From Podospora pseudoanserina (taxonomy: Eukaryota; Ascomycota; Sordariomycetes; Sordariales; Podosporaceae): DNA of 64,000 nucleotides. Under the pieces are notes generated by a model that worked only from the letters and a program-made list of their open reading frames with translations, had not been told where the DNA came from and ran no database searches. The position numbers and the translations under genes are program-made. The DNA lies in NCBI RefSeq assembly GCF_035222485.1, contig NC_085921.1:992001-1056000 (forward strand). The letters are read 5' to 3'. Of the stretch, positions 36,182-48,573 are shown piece after piece (position 1 is the first letter of the stretch; each line of letters starts with the position of its first letter).

Positions 36182-37831
36182 CTAGCTCCGGTCCTCGGAT
36201 GGCTTTGGCCTCAGCGACCTCTGATCAAGCTGCCTTTTTCGCTCCAGTTTCGCATAGTGAAGACCGCAGGCGTTGCATAGCGTCCTCGCCCCGTCGGGAC
36301 CGCGCCTCCACTCTGGGGTGTCAATCCTGTTGCAGCTGTGACACCGTCCGGGAGGAGCCGCACGCTGTTTTGATAACTTTGTTAGCTTGCCATGTGCCAT
36401 TTATCCGGTAACCATCTGTCAGACAACAACAACAAAAAAAAAAAAACTTACGCCGCGCCGCTTCTTAACCTCGTTCAGACTGTAGGCTGGCTTCATCCCG
36501 TCGTTGTACATGGCCACATCCTCGTCCTCGGGCTTTCGGCCGTGATCGCGCGCTCGCTCGTCCTGAATTCTATTCCGTTGAATCATTTCCCGCACCTCCT
36601 CGAGCTTCTTGAGGGCAAGCAGGAGGCTGTTGAGAAGCCCGCCGACCTCGTTCTCGGTGGGCATTCTCGACAGGATGGGCTGCGAGCCACCCTGCTCCCG
36701 CGCGGCAGCTACGTAGGCCTCGGCAAAATTGAAGCCAGTACGGCACGAGTTGGCAACCTGGTATAAGTTGTTAGCATCTGAGTTTTGGCATCACGGTTCA
36801 AGATGCGACTCACGATTTGCAGAGCATCTTGGTAGCCATATGTTTCGTAATGCTTGTCCAGGGCGGCCTTGTAGTCCGACAACCGATGGTGCATATATTC
36901 GCTGTTTTCCTCACCATACGCAGGTGGCCGTTGCGAATCATATGGGGATGCGAAGCTTGGTCCTGAGCTTCTAGGGGATGCTGGGTATGCCGACAGAGGC
37001 AACTGTCCAGGTGGCAGGCGTCCGGTTTCAGAATAAAGCCCTGGCAACTGCTGCGGCGGCTGCTCGCGATGGCCAGCGCTGAGAGGCGGTTGTTGTGGCT
37101 GCGGTGGCCTGTGGTCCGACTCAGCCGAGTCGACTTTGTGTGCATGTGAAGGGGAGTGGTGTGGCCCCGAGAAAGTGTTCAGTGGTGGAGGTGCAGGTCG
37201 GCTAGCCAAAGCAGGCCGTGATGGGTCAGAGAAGGCAGGGAGGGTATCTGATCGTGGGTAACCCGACGATACAGGATGCAGTGTTCTTGGCGACTGGTTC
37301 TTCTCGACTCCAGCCTCAAAGGACCGTGGCGGACCTGTGAGCGATGCGACCGAGAAAGGCGCTGGGAGGCTCTGAGGAGGCATTTGTTGAGGCACTGGGG
37401 GTGCAAATGACCCAGGCTTTGTCCCCGAGATGACTTCGGAGATGGAAGGGAGGGATTGCCGGTGGTTGTTAGCGGATTCTGGTTCTTCAGCCGACCGGCG
37501 CGGCTCAACCGGCGAGATCATGCCAGGGATGCTGGTGACGGGAGCCGAGTGTGGGTATCCCGAATTATACGAAGAGTGATGCTGATGGTAACCCGGGGCG
37601 CTCGGGCTGATGATGGTAGCGGTCGCCATGTTTTGCCCTTCTCTATACGAGGTATCGATGCGTTGGTCTCGAGGTCGTCTATCAAAATGATCCAAGGGGT
37701 TGCTGTTGGCAGTTGGAATTCCACTGGAGAATTGAGAATGTTAGACGCGCCTTGGGGGAGGGAGCAGCAGCAATCAAGCAAAGAAGAAAAGTCACAAACC
37801 TTTGCCTGTTACCCGAATCACCCGCTTCCAT
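36182..37831 (-). CDS. nsdD: GATA-type developmental transcription factor NsdD/SUB-1-like
   Basis: Complete 476-residue nuclear DNA-binding protein of the NsdD/SUB-1 family, which controls sexual development and represses asexual sporulation in filamentous ascomycetes. Exons on the minus strand: 37831-37800, 37723-36814, 36757-36452 and 36364-36182; all GT-AG and in phase. The first exon codes only [10 protein letters not shown] and part of the next codon, then exon 2 opens with [16 protein letters not shown]. Residues about 40-280 are Pro/Ser/Gln-rich. A conserved helical block ([20 protein letters not shown], then [13 protein letters not shown] and [16 protein letters not shown]) precedes the zinc finger. 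The single class IV-type GATA finger, C-X2-C-X18-C-X2-C, lies at the extreme C-terminus ([37 protein letters not shown]), as is typical of NsdD. It sits alone in a large gene desert, fitting a complex upstream control region. Confidence 0.95.
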
Positions 37832-38645
37832 AGCGGGTCTTGTTCAAACTATGTGTGTATATATATCCTTCAAGCAAGCAAGGCGCTACGGGGTGTGTTT
37901 GACGTGCAGATTGACGGGTGGTGCTTGTCGAGTGCGCACAGTCGCTACCATCCAGCTGGCGGTGACGGTCGGACTTGGGACCGTTTTTGGCGTCGGCTCT
38001 GCGGCTCAATCAGGGCCGGGTGGGCAACGGTGGTTCGGCGAACGTATAAGAATGCTATTGTCGGCTTTCCGCTTTTCGGTTCCGTAGGCAGTCCGCGGGC
38101 CAATTCCTGAGAGGAGAGGCCTAATAGCACTCAACAAGCACGGGGCGATGCTGCAAGAATCCTCAAAGGGCACGGCGGCGGTAGATTGGGGGGGGGGGTG
38201 GAAGGCAGTAGGTCACAGGCGTGCAAAAGACGGACAGGAAAGGGAGGCCAGGTGGAGGTGGGCGGACAGGCGCGGTTTTGTGTCTTTCCTTATTTTGTTA
38301 GGGGACCCGGGGGAGGGGGCTGCTGAGGCTAGAGGACTCGCAGATAGCCAGCCGCTCGGGGGGAGAAGGGGGGGGGAAAGGTAGGTATGTATGTGTACTG
38401 TGTGGGTTTGGGGTGGATTGGAGGGAGGGGCGATCGAGATCAGGTGTGGGTCACCACTCTCCCGTGGAAATGGATTGTGGGAAACGTGCTGTTTCCCCCC
38501 GGACCCTTGTGTCTCGCGCCGACGTGAGACCAGGTACCTCGACCAAGCGTTAGCGTTCCCAGCTCCGCACCTCGCAAGCCTGGGCAGAGAAGCAGCCAGC
38601 CAGCCTACGGATACAGCCAGCCAGCGGCCAGTCAGCCAGCCCGTC

Positions 38646-38670
38646 CACAGCACAGCACAGCACAGCACAG
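38646..38670. repeat. CACAG pentanucleotide repeat, five units
   Basis: Five perfect tandem CACAG units, next to imperfect CAGC/CAGCC repeats at about 38595-38640. Confidence 0.9.
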
Positions 38671-39385
38671 CGCAGCTCCCACAGCAGCAAGCACCAAACA
38701 GCTCACTCACCCCCCTCTTTTCGAGCCGAGTGAGAAGAGGAAAGCAAGCTGCCAAGCCCGGGCTACCAGATTCGATGATGCCTGTGCCGTGTTGATGTCA
38801 CTGTCCTGTCAATCTGGACGATCGTTGCGAAGAAACCGAAAAGGCGGAACAATTCGCTCTCGGCCCTGGCGGGCTCGTGTGGTTGGCCAGAAATCCCTCT
38901 GCCTGGATAGTGATGACGACTGGTCGTTGGAATTGGGAACTGGTGCACCGTAGTCAAAGCAGAAGAGACAGGAAAAGAGAAGAGAAAGTGAAAGCGGGCC
39001 GCTGATGGGCGAGGGCCGGACGACAGACAGTAATTATTACACCTCTCTCTCACCTCGAGGTGGGAGCACCTCCAAGCTGCAACACGGGTAGATGAGTCTG
39101 GTAGTGGCAGTTTATCGCTTGCTGTGCGTACACTACTGTGCTCTGTGTGCCTCGCACAAAGTCGGAGAAAAAGACGGGAGGACTTGAAAAGGCTCTCCCT
39201 CTCCCCAGATCGATTGGAAAACATGTTACAGTATGTAAAGTACTGGTACTTGCCCAACAGCGTCTTATGTCCGCAGTCTCTTTTGCTGGTTGCTGCTGCA
39301 GCATCAGGCACTTCTGGAAATGCTCTCTACCTGTTCTTCCAAGTACTGTACTGTACCTCGCGGTACCGGAAACGATCGCGTTCCC

Positions 39386-39405
39386 GGCATGGCATGGCAT
39401 GGCAT
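39386..39405. repeat. GGCAT pentanucleotide repeat, four units
   Basis: Four perfect GGCAT units in non-coding DNA upstream of the GATA gene. Confidence 0.88.
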
Positions 39406-42400
39406 GGCTTCTCCCCCTCTCTGATGAGATTTGATGAACCGATGCGCGGGTCGTCCAGTCAGGAAATGCAGTTGGTTTGAGTGGGGGAGGGAAAGGGGGT
39501 GCATGGGGGCGCCATCTCATGCTCCACCTGATGCTTGGGTTACCACTGGGCTGGGGCCTTGCTGCGATGCTGGCTGGGATTTTGGTCAGCCAGGAATTTG
39601 GTACCCCAGCCCGATGCGGTGAAGGCGAACCTTGTCGCCTGGTTGGCCGGCTTCCTGCCGAGTCCACTTTGTCCACGGGTACTTGGCGGTACCATGTCGA
39701 CACCCCGTCACCGTACCGTGTGCTCTTTTTGGCTTCGAACTGTGTCGTCGCTTTTTCCTCGACAGAAGGAAAACGTCAGCGCCCAGCAAAAAAAACGCCA
39801 GCTGACAAGGAAACACCCCCAAGGTCTCCAAGGTGGGTGCATTTCGATCTGCAGGATCCTTTTCGAGTCACGTTATTAGAAGAACATGAAGATAACAGTC
39901 TCAACCACAATCATTGTTTGATCACATGGCAAGTTCCGCCGTCGTCCCGAGCTGCTGCCATTGTCTGCCGCATTCAAGAGGGCGGCTCGCATCTCTATCC
40001 GTACGTACACGGCCTCTGTCCCCGCACACAGAAGATCTGGCTATCGGATCGGACATCGCCCCCCGATCTGGGTGCCGTATCGTGCCACTGTGCCTCCACC
40101 ATAGGTCAGCTTTTGAGCGCGTACGTAAGGTAGCTATTGTACGTGTGTACTAGGTGGCATGTTGGGCAGATAAGGAAACATTCAGGCAGCAGCAAACACG
40201 CCCAGCGTCATAGTGTATAAAAGTCTGGTTAAGCTTATGTTACGGACCTATTTGTCGGGTCGCTCAGGGCGGCAACGGAGGCTGCACCAACAACAGCTGG
40301 AGAGCACTTGTTTCTGTGGTGGGTTTTCGGTAGGGAATCTCTGACTCTGCCGAGGCCAATTCATCACTATCGCACGATTTCACCCTGGTGTTTGCCCGGC
40401 TTGGCGTCACATTCTAGAAGGAAAATGTCTGTGACTGCCCCCTATGCTGGATCGAGATCCCTGGTCTTAGCCCCCTTTGTCGTGTAAATCGTTGCTGTAA
40501 ACGGCAATCCCAGCCAGACCAGATGGATGGGACGGATGAGATGACGCCTTTGTTCCAATACAACCGCTGTTTATACTATCTGGCCGGCCGTCTGGCTCTG
40601 CTTGAATGTGCTGTCACAGGGCGCTGTGGAACAGCGTCGTAGCTGTGAGCTATTGAGGAGTTATATCCAGTGGTTGCTCACTAGTCCAGTCGGGGCACTC
40701 CGAGCATAGCAGACTGCCGATTTCCCCAGCGATCGGTACCGGTATCTCGGCGGAGAATGTGCATAAGCAGTTCCCTGCTTTTCAGTCGGCTCTGTGGTCC
40801 GCTGGAGGGCTCAGCAGAGGGAAAATTGCCAACGGTTGGCAGTTTTCCAGTCCCGGCATCTGTCAGAGGATGCCAGCGCCCAAGGCGGCTGGTCTGGCAG
40901 CCGCTGACCTGACAGACTCATCTGATGGAGGGGTAGTACTCCGACCTCTTCATCTCCGCCTCGACGAATGGGCTGTGGCATCACACTGCTCCCAGGTGCA
41001 CTCAGCCATATGAGCTGGCACTCTCGTGCGTGATACAAACAATGCGGTGTTGTTGCTACCAGCGGCCCCCAGAGATATGCCGAGCGAGGTGATTGAAAAG
41101 GCCTCATCGTGGTCAGAAGAGGCGGGCCCCCGTCCAGCATGAAATTCCCTCTATCGAATTCTGGCTTTTATGACGAATCTCCAAGCGGGAATAGTGTCAG
41201 GTATCGCATCCGCTCCATCCTCTCGCCCCTCCAAATCTCCGGGTCTCCCAGCGTGGGGCCGCCGCGAGGGTCGTGTCGTGATGGATTCAGGAGGTTCGCA
41301 CACGAGGAATACGACGCTGTTCCAACACCAGCACGTGGGCTCTTGCTGGGTTGTACCACGGGATACCCTGAGGATTTCGAGGGAGCGGTTTGAGCCGAAG
41401 GATTGGGCCACAAGGGGTTTCTCATCGATCGGATCTGGCCTGGTGTCCCCGCTGACGGGCAAGGGTCATGAGATGAAAGGACACGGCCAATCTTGAGTGC
41501 CACAGTGCATGGCGCTAGGCTGGCAGGCCTGCGTGCTGAAAGGTTGCGGTTTGCTGGATTTTTCTCGCTAATCGAATGGCCGAATCGGGCTTGGGCCTTG
41601 TCGAGAGCGTGGATGGGTGGAATATGGGCAGATGGGATGATGGAATCAGTGGATAATGCAACGCACCCGAAAAGTCCCGCCAAGCTCGGTTTTGTGAGCG
41701 GCCCAATCTGTTTTCCCCGCTCTGCAACTCCACGGGCAGACGGGTTGGCCCTATCAGCATTGGCTGATTATTTTCCTGCAGGCCAAAGAGCTGTCTGCGA
41801 CAAGAAAAAAAAATCGCTGAAACGGGCAACATTCACGGGTAAAGTCAGATGATGAACGGTGGATCGGCTTCGGGGGGGAACCGCGCGGGACGGGAAAGAT
41901 GGCGTCGATATGTTCGATATTTGCATGTACGGCACGTGATTGTGAGGTAATAGGTATTAGGTATCTCCCTGCAATTTGCAGGATATTCCTCTTCGGACAA
42001 TAGAAGCAGTGGCGGTGGTAGTGTACCTATGCTGTCTCGAGAACTTTCGGCAGAATGCTACCTGGAGAAGCATCAGCAGCATCAGCAGCATCATCATCAA
42101 TCAACCCGCAACTCTGGGAGATCGAACCAACAACAGCCGGGAACGGATATCATCATTTTATTACATGCCGCGGGAAGAGGGTCACCTATCTAGTGTCGCG
42201 GTCCCTGTCTGCCTTGACCCGCTTTTTGTTCCACGCTTGGGCCTGGTGGACGATGGAACCGTTCGTCCTAAAAATACCACCAACGCCCGCACTGTGTACA
42301 TCTGAAGCTTCCCAGCAGTGAGAGGTGTACAGTGTGCCGATGATCTCAACCGCTCTTGCATCTGTCAGAAACAGGAATTCTGCGCCCCTGGCATTCTTCT

Positions 42401-44794
42401 CTGCATCTGCCACTCACCTGTCATCACTTTCCCTTTTCCCCATCGCTGTGCCTCGTCAGCCATCACAAAACGAACACCGAGCCCAGGACTGACCACCAGT
42501 GCAGTGAGATGTGTGCGTGCCCAAGGCCCCACAGCGGGGAGAATTGGACGGAACAGCATCTGGGCTCTGTGCTCTCTGCTCGTCGAGTTTCAAAACATGC
42601 TGATCCGATAGATCCCCAGTGATTTCTTCAGAAAACATTCAGGCACCCGAACCTGAAGGCACCATCGCTCTTTTCCCCTTTCTGGCCTGCTGTTCATCAA
42701 GACCCTGACAGCTAAAACGCACTATCGACCAGACCAGGATCGGATATGGACAGGTTTTCTTAACGGTTGCTTTTATCACGCTAGCCATCTTGATCTCGTG
42801 TGGGGACCCAGCGGGCTAGAGGAAAGCGAATACGTGAGATCGACACAACGAGACATCCACCCAACGGCCGGCAGTTGTGGGTGCAAGAGACCGGAATAAC
42901 TGGGAACAAGTGGCCGTTCTTACCGACACATCTTCTTCGAAGCCTTCTTCCCGAGCCTACCTACCACCAACCGCTCTTCCACAAGTTCTTTGTATCGTGC
43001 GGTCTGTCTCTACGAGGAGTCATACTCACCCTCGGTCCAACACCATCCCGCAGATGTCCGATGTGGCAGCCTGGGGATACGGCAAACCTCGCACAAATAC
43101 AACTCTGCTTAAGTCAGCGGTGGTTGCGTTCTCGCAGCCCTCACACTCTCTGGCCGTCCAAGGGGATGGGCTCTGGATCGGGAATGGTTCCTGAATGAGC
43201 CAATGTCCCAATTCCTGCCATTGGTGCGGGGGTCCGTAGCCGCATCCCAGATCAGGCGATATCTGCAGGAAATCACATCTCGCGACCTCCCCACTGGGTT
43301 CCATCGAGACCGATGTCGCGCTGGCCCCCCGTCAATGTACTCACAGGTACCTTAATTACTGGCCGACCCCACTGACCAACAACCCTCCCTGTCCGGTTTC
43401 ATGGTTCGCTGTCCACCCTTGCCCGTCCCACGAGCCTGCCGAGCTCCGGACTAGTTCAGAGGATTATCAGCTTCGCCGGCGACCTTTCCAGAAGTCAGAT
43501 TGGCTGGAAAAAGAGGGGTGGGGGCGGTGGGGGCACGGGGAACCGTGCTCCATGTTCTGTTCTGACGCGGTCGACGATGGGGATTGCAACGTTGGAAAGG
43601 ACGCCTTGCATCCGATCATCCAATTTTATCGCCTCTCCATCGCATCCGCATGACGAGATCCAAGTCTGTTTCTCGTGTGTCGACCACTAGCACGAGTCCG
43701 TTGGCAAGTGTTGGAGGTTGGGGGACTTTGGCGGGGGAGGGGGGGGGGGCAGGGCAGTATCTCACTGAATATCAGTCACCAGGTCTTCCTGCCATGTGGC
43801 ATGTCGTTAGCCCGCTGCAGGCAGAATTATTGAGACTGATGGCTCTGACGTTGACAGCTTTGACAGGTTCGGCCAATTTTCTCGAACAAGAAGAAGCCTA
43901 CTACATACATGTCGGGTTGATATAAATGCACATGCATTCCATTGATACACACCGAATCTCACCTACTACTATTGTGCTGTCTCATTGGATATGTTCTGTT
44001 CAGCCTGAAAAGCGAATTGTGTGTGTTTTTCCCCCATCGATCTCACAAAATCTCTTATCTCAACCCGTCCGTTCCCGCGGGCTGCTGCGCACCCCACAGT
44101 CCATCGCATCTGATGGGTAAATTTTTTTTCCCGATCTGATTTCCATCGCATCTGATCTGATCTGGCCCGACCGATCTTGGGAGGATTTTTTTGATTCCGC
44201 AGCAGCCAGGGTGTGGTAATTGATTTACTACGTCAACTCCGGCCCCATATAGCCTTGTTTTGAGTTTTTCCAACGGTCAAAGACACATCGGGTTTTGCGT
44301 TGTCAAGGACTGAAGAAAGATAGGTAATACCCGCATTCGCTTCTAATGCAGGCAGGATATCCACCGACTTTTTCGGATGTGTGGGGGGAGTATGGATGGG
44401 ACTTGGAAATGTGGTCACGGGATGGGGATATGGAGGTGGATGGCTGGGCTAAAAATATCGGGAATTTTCCTGCATTGGACACATCACTTATCCTACCTAC
44501 GTGCGGTCTGGGGGGGTTGCCCACTACTTACATGTGTCACTGAGACTGAGAAATGTATTCTCGTGTCAGAAGATATTTTTTGTTTTTTTGGCCATTGGAA
44601 AATCAAGGCGGCGGTGGCCAACATCTGTCTCACGTGGTCGAGCAGTCAGTCAGTGTTAAACGAAACGTACATATATAATCGTCCTTGATATGTACCGATC
44701 CGTGGCAGGCACGCGGTGTCATCAACAACAAGTCGAGGCTGAAGGATTGGCACTAGGTTTGAACAGCCAGACAACGGGTGCTTGCTTTTGCCTT

Positions 44795-44797
<3 letters not shown>

Positions 44798-44827
<30 letters not shown>
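44798..44827. repeat. poly-T tract of 30
   Basis: Uninterrupted run of about 30 T; a 13-T run follows at about 44880. No poly-A-tailed element body is evident on either strand, so a retroposon origin is not supported. Confidence 0.85.
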
Positions 44828-44828
<1 letters not shown>

Positions 44829-47622
44829 AAAATCCCCGACGGGTTGTGTTACCTGTTTCTGTGCGAGGGGGTATCATGGTTTTTTTTTTTTTGGACCAGT
44901 TGATGCTTCGGCTTGATGTATGTCAAATGGCAGCCGGCAGTCGGATAGCTTCTACATAACTTGCAGATTTGAGGATCCCGATGCTCGGACTGGGGGGGGA
45001 CGCTCGGATAGGGGAGTGGTAGGTTCGGAACAGTGGGTTTCCCTTGTCTGTTGCTGTACAACCGTGGTCGAGGTATACTAAGGTAGGACAACTCTTTGCT
45101 TTGTTGTTTTAGTGGTCCGCTTGGGCCGCATGTTGGGCTTGTTGAGCCTCCTTTTCTCTCTCGGCTGAGGGGGCATGGTGAGGATATGAGGCTGACGACT
45201 GAGTGATTGTGACTCGGGCAACGGATCATACGTATTGCATATATCGTTGCCTTACTTTTGTACCCCCACTCTTTTGGAGTCTCTCTACCTGCAGCTTTGA
45301 GGGGGAGGAGAGGGGGGGGGGGTGATGGTCAAGAGATCAGGATGAGCTTGGCGGGATCAAGTTGCTGTTGTTGGACAAGGACAAGTGGGTGGACTTTCCG
45401 AGGTTTTGGGGGAAGTTGGAGCAACTCCAGATCCCGCACGCTGAGAGGTTCGATGTGGTCGATTCCCGTTTTCGTGTTTTAGTCGTACTGGATTAGGAGA
45501 GACCAATGGTTGCGGGGGGGGGGTTTGTTGAACGTTACGGTTACGCAGTTTTGTAACGAGAGATTCTGGACTCTCTGGAGTGGACTGGATGGGGAGGGAG
45601 GGAGCGTAATCTCGTCCTTCGATTTTGTTGCTGTGTGTGTGACAGTCATCAGGAAGTTGTGGTTGGTCGAGTGTGGTACTGTGGTTAGAAGGCCCGAAGG
45701 GAGGTGCAAGAATTACTTTACCTATGGGAGTACATTTGAGAAATGGGTTTGTGTGTTCCAGAAGAACAACCGACTTCAAGGGGAGAGCGATCATCACTAT
45801 GAGAGTGGGTGTGGCTGTCTCACACCGGTCAATATCACTGACACATATCCACACGCCGGATGACCTCAACGGTAGGAGAGAAGGGGGGCAGAGGGGGGGA
45901 CCTGTCTCGCTCGATCTGGACAGATCTAGGACCTTGGGTTTGGGTGGTGTGGTTGCAAGCAAACCCCAAGGATGTCAGCACAAATACCACCACAGCCGCG
46001 GAGGGTTTGAAGTTCCAGGCTGCTGGCCACGTAGGAGGCGCTTTGTGACAGCTTTTGCTCAGGGTGCATGGGCAAGTCACGCTCTGTATTTGATGCATCT
46101 ACCCTTGAGATCAGCAAAAGTGCTGTTTTTTGCTCATCCGGCTTGGGTGTCAGTCAGTGCCTCCCCTTTTCACAACCTCTAGGATGCAACTTACACCTGG
46201 AACTTTTCACGGCAGCTCTTCTTGTCTGTGTTCGTGATCATCGTTGCGGTGTAGCTATTGCCACGGCACACAGCTTGGATAGGACAGAGTTCAGATCCTG
46301 CAGAGGGCCGATGAGGGACAAGGCCTAGAAAAATGTGCTTCGTATACGATCTGCTGGCTTTTCCCCGAAAATAGATTTGTGGTCTCCAAGTTGTGGTCGC
46401 TTGCGTATTTGCAGAGAGATCTTGAGACAAGTACGCCTATACACTAGCACACACGGGCCGCTTTCTTTTCTTCTTTCTTCTGTGTACATACATGTAAGTC
46501 AGTGTCGGTGATATGCACACAGACCCCTTTTTTTATGCGTTCTGTTCTTCGATATCATTGCTTCTTTTTGTCTTGTCTCTTGCAGAGACGCTAAGCTGAG
46601 AGGAGCTTGGTGATGTTTCTGAGCTTGGTTTTCCCACAAAGACTTCTTCCAAAGAAGGGAATTCATCAGCACGAGCGTGCACGACACCAGGCAAGCGGTC
46701 CCCGCCCCCGGACCGTTCCTTGGGTCCGACCGTCCGTTGGTGGTTTTTGTTCCCGCTGAAGAAAAAAATATGATAAAATCGATACCTTGCGAGCTTGCAT
46801 GGATAAATATACCAGGCTGGGTGAGACTACGCTATGTTACTAGTAACCGAGAAAGTAGATCTCTTTGGCATGGTGGGTAAGATTTTCAACAAAGTTGCAC
46901 AAGCAGAATGCCGAGTTCGAAATGGGGGAAGAAAGAGTGGTGATCGCTTTGGGGGAAGCGGGACCACCACCTTGCAGCTTGCAACTGTCAACCTCGGATC
47001 CCCCGCTTTTTTTTTTTTTTTTGTGCTTCTGGTAGCCGATCGAAAAGCTGCCCGGTGGTCAGGGAATTCTGATTCGGGGGTACTTGATCCTGCTTCCCCT
47101 GTCTTTCCCCCATCTCTTTCTCTGTCTTGCTTTCCCCTGCCTGCCGGCTGAGCTGCGCTGACGTCTATGGCGGATTCTTTTGGGCATCCAGCTCGCGGTT
47201 GTCGATTTCAGCTCTTTCCTACTGACGACTATGTGAAGAAGCTAAACCCAAAAAAGTCCAACATCACCTTATCTCCCATAGTCACATTCATCTTTCACCA
47301 CTCATCTCTCTCAAGCTCAACTACCGAGGTCCAAACCCCCCCAAGTCTAGGCTCATCTGGTACGCTCTGGATCTGATCAGCGTGTTGTCCATCGAAGGAA
47401 ATCAGATCAGACCAAGCCCATGACTTGCAGTACCTTCCGGAGAAATGTCAAAAGTCTGGTTGAAACACTGCAGCACACACGCACACACGCGGGGTTGTAT
47501 CGAAACGCTGATCTTTACCTCGAATCCGGAACCAATATCTCATTCACTATAGCAGATCGCCTACAGATTTTCTCCATTGTTACCCTGGTGTTAGCCTCCT
47601 GCTAGTCTAAGACATATATATA

Positions 47623-48224
47623 ACGGACGATAAGGCAAGTTCTCCAAAATTAAAAATCCAGAGAGGTAAAATTGAGAAAAGCTAATTGTACGCTACATCT
47701 ACCTATCAACCTGCTATTATATAAGCAAGGATTACCAAACTTCTCTTATATTTTTGCTTTTTTAACTGATAACTATGCGCTAAATGCTACATCTAAATAG
47801 TATTTAATTCAAGTTTTTATAAATATAATTACTCGTCTATTTTATTATATATTTTTATTTTTTTAAATTACAAAATATTATTTGTATATAAAATTATATA
47901 TAAACGTTATTTACAGCTGTAAAGAAAATTTAGCAGTAGTGATAGATAATATGTACTATGTAGTGCTCAAGTAGTAATACGGCAGTAATATAGTAAATTA
48001 AAAGTTATTTGTAAGTAGTATATAGGACTTAGCATGTAGCATGTAGCCTTAACATTGTTCGGCTTTAGTAAGTAACTGGCCTAGCCTTAGCAGGTAGCTT
48101 GTAAGTACCTAAATTGTAACTCGGGTAGGTGCCACAGTAAGCACGTGCATTTTTTTAGCTAATCTTTCTAATGTTAACTTTCTAGAATTTTTTTTTTTTT
48201 GGAAAAGCTTGCCTTATCGTCCTT
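47623..48224. mobile_element. AT-rich TIR element, MITE-like, TA target duplication
   Basis: A 602-bp block with matching inverted ends: the left end begins ACGGACGATAAGGCAAG and the right end, reverse-complemented, begins AAGGACGATAAGGCAAG, one mismatch in 17, with weaker similarity for about 15 more bases. TA lies directly outside both ends (47621-47622 and 48225-48226), the target duplication expected for Tc1/mariner/pogo-type transposition. The interior is far more AT-rich than the flanks, with no open frame of note, so it is a non-autonomous copy. The AT bias fits repeat-induced point mutation, though a naturally AT-rich element is also possible. It contains TAGCATG/TAGCAGG-like short repeats around 48030-48110. 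Confidence 0.72.
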
Positions 48225-48529
48225 TATAGACATGGCCGTGTATAGACCTATATACATAGCTGCTTTTATTCTGCACAGGCGGCAAAGGCGCTAAAATCCT
48301 AAGGTTTTTTTTTTTTTTTTTGCGCGGGAGAAGAAACAAGTAAAAGAAGAAAAAAGCAATGTCTGTCAAAACTCTTGGGGGTTCCTTGATCCGGTAAGGA
48401 CTATCTGTACGGTTTCTGTGAGTCTTTTGGGGAGGTGTGGGGAGTGGGTGAATGTAAGCTATGTCTCACTTTATCTCGCAAGCATCTATTGGAAGTGGAA
48501 AAAAAAAAGTGAGATCTGAGCTGCTTGTC

Positions 48530-48530
<1 letters not shown>

Positions 48531-48572
<42 letters not shown>
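48531..48572. repeat. TG microsatellite, 21 units
   Basis: Perfect run of about 21 TG units, the longest dinucleotide repeat in the window, about 300 bp from the inverted-repeat element. Confidence 0.95.

Positions 48573-48573
<1 letters not shown>

Larger units (their letters stand above)
37832..47622. other. long non-coding region 5' of the GATA factor
   Basis: About 9.8 kb upstream of the NsdD-like start with no supportable gene. Overlapping open frames on both strands reflect GC-rich sequence, not coding. It holds simple repeats at 38.6, 39.4 and 44.8 kb, and a 14-bp direct repeat CCATCGCATCTGAT at 44101 and 44143. NsdD-family genes elsewhere have long leaders and extended promoters, so part of this is probably regulatory; that is inference. 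Confidence 0.45.

Noticed and set aside
37858-37866. TATATATAT just upstream of the NsdD-like start codon
   Set aside because: Only 27 bp from the ATG, too close to act as TATA box for an mRNA that includes this start; long leaders are expected for this gene.
38213-38755. 180-codon minus-strand frame rich in Cys and Trp
   Set aside because: Driven by CACAG/CAGCC simple repeats read in one frame; no domain.
41109-41852. Cluster of overlapping 90-170 codon frames on both strands
   Set aside because: Long frames in several registers at once indicate stop-poor GC-rich DNA rather than coding; no recognisable product in any.
44798-44892. Poly-T tracts as the tail of a minus-strand retroposon
   Set aside because: No element body, target duplication or reverse-transcriptase frame next to the tracts.
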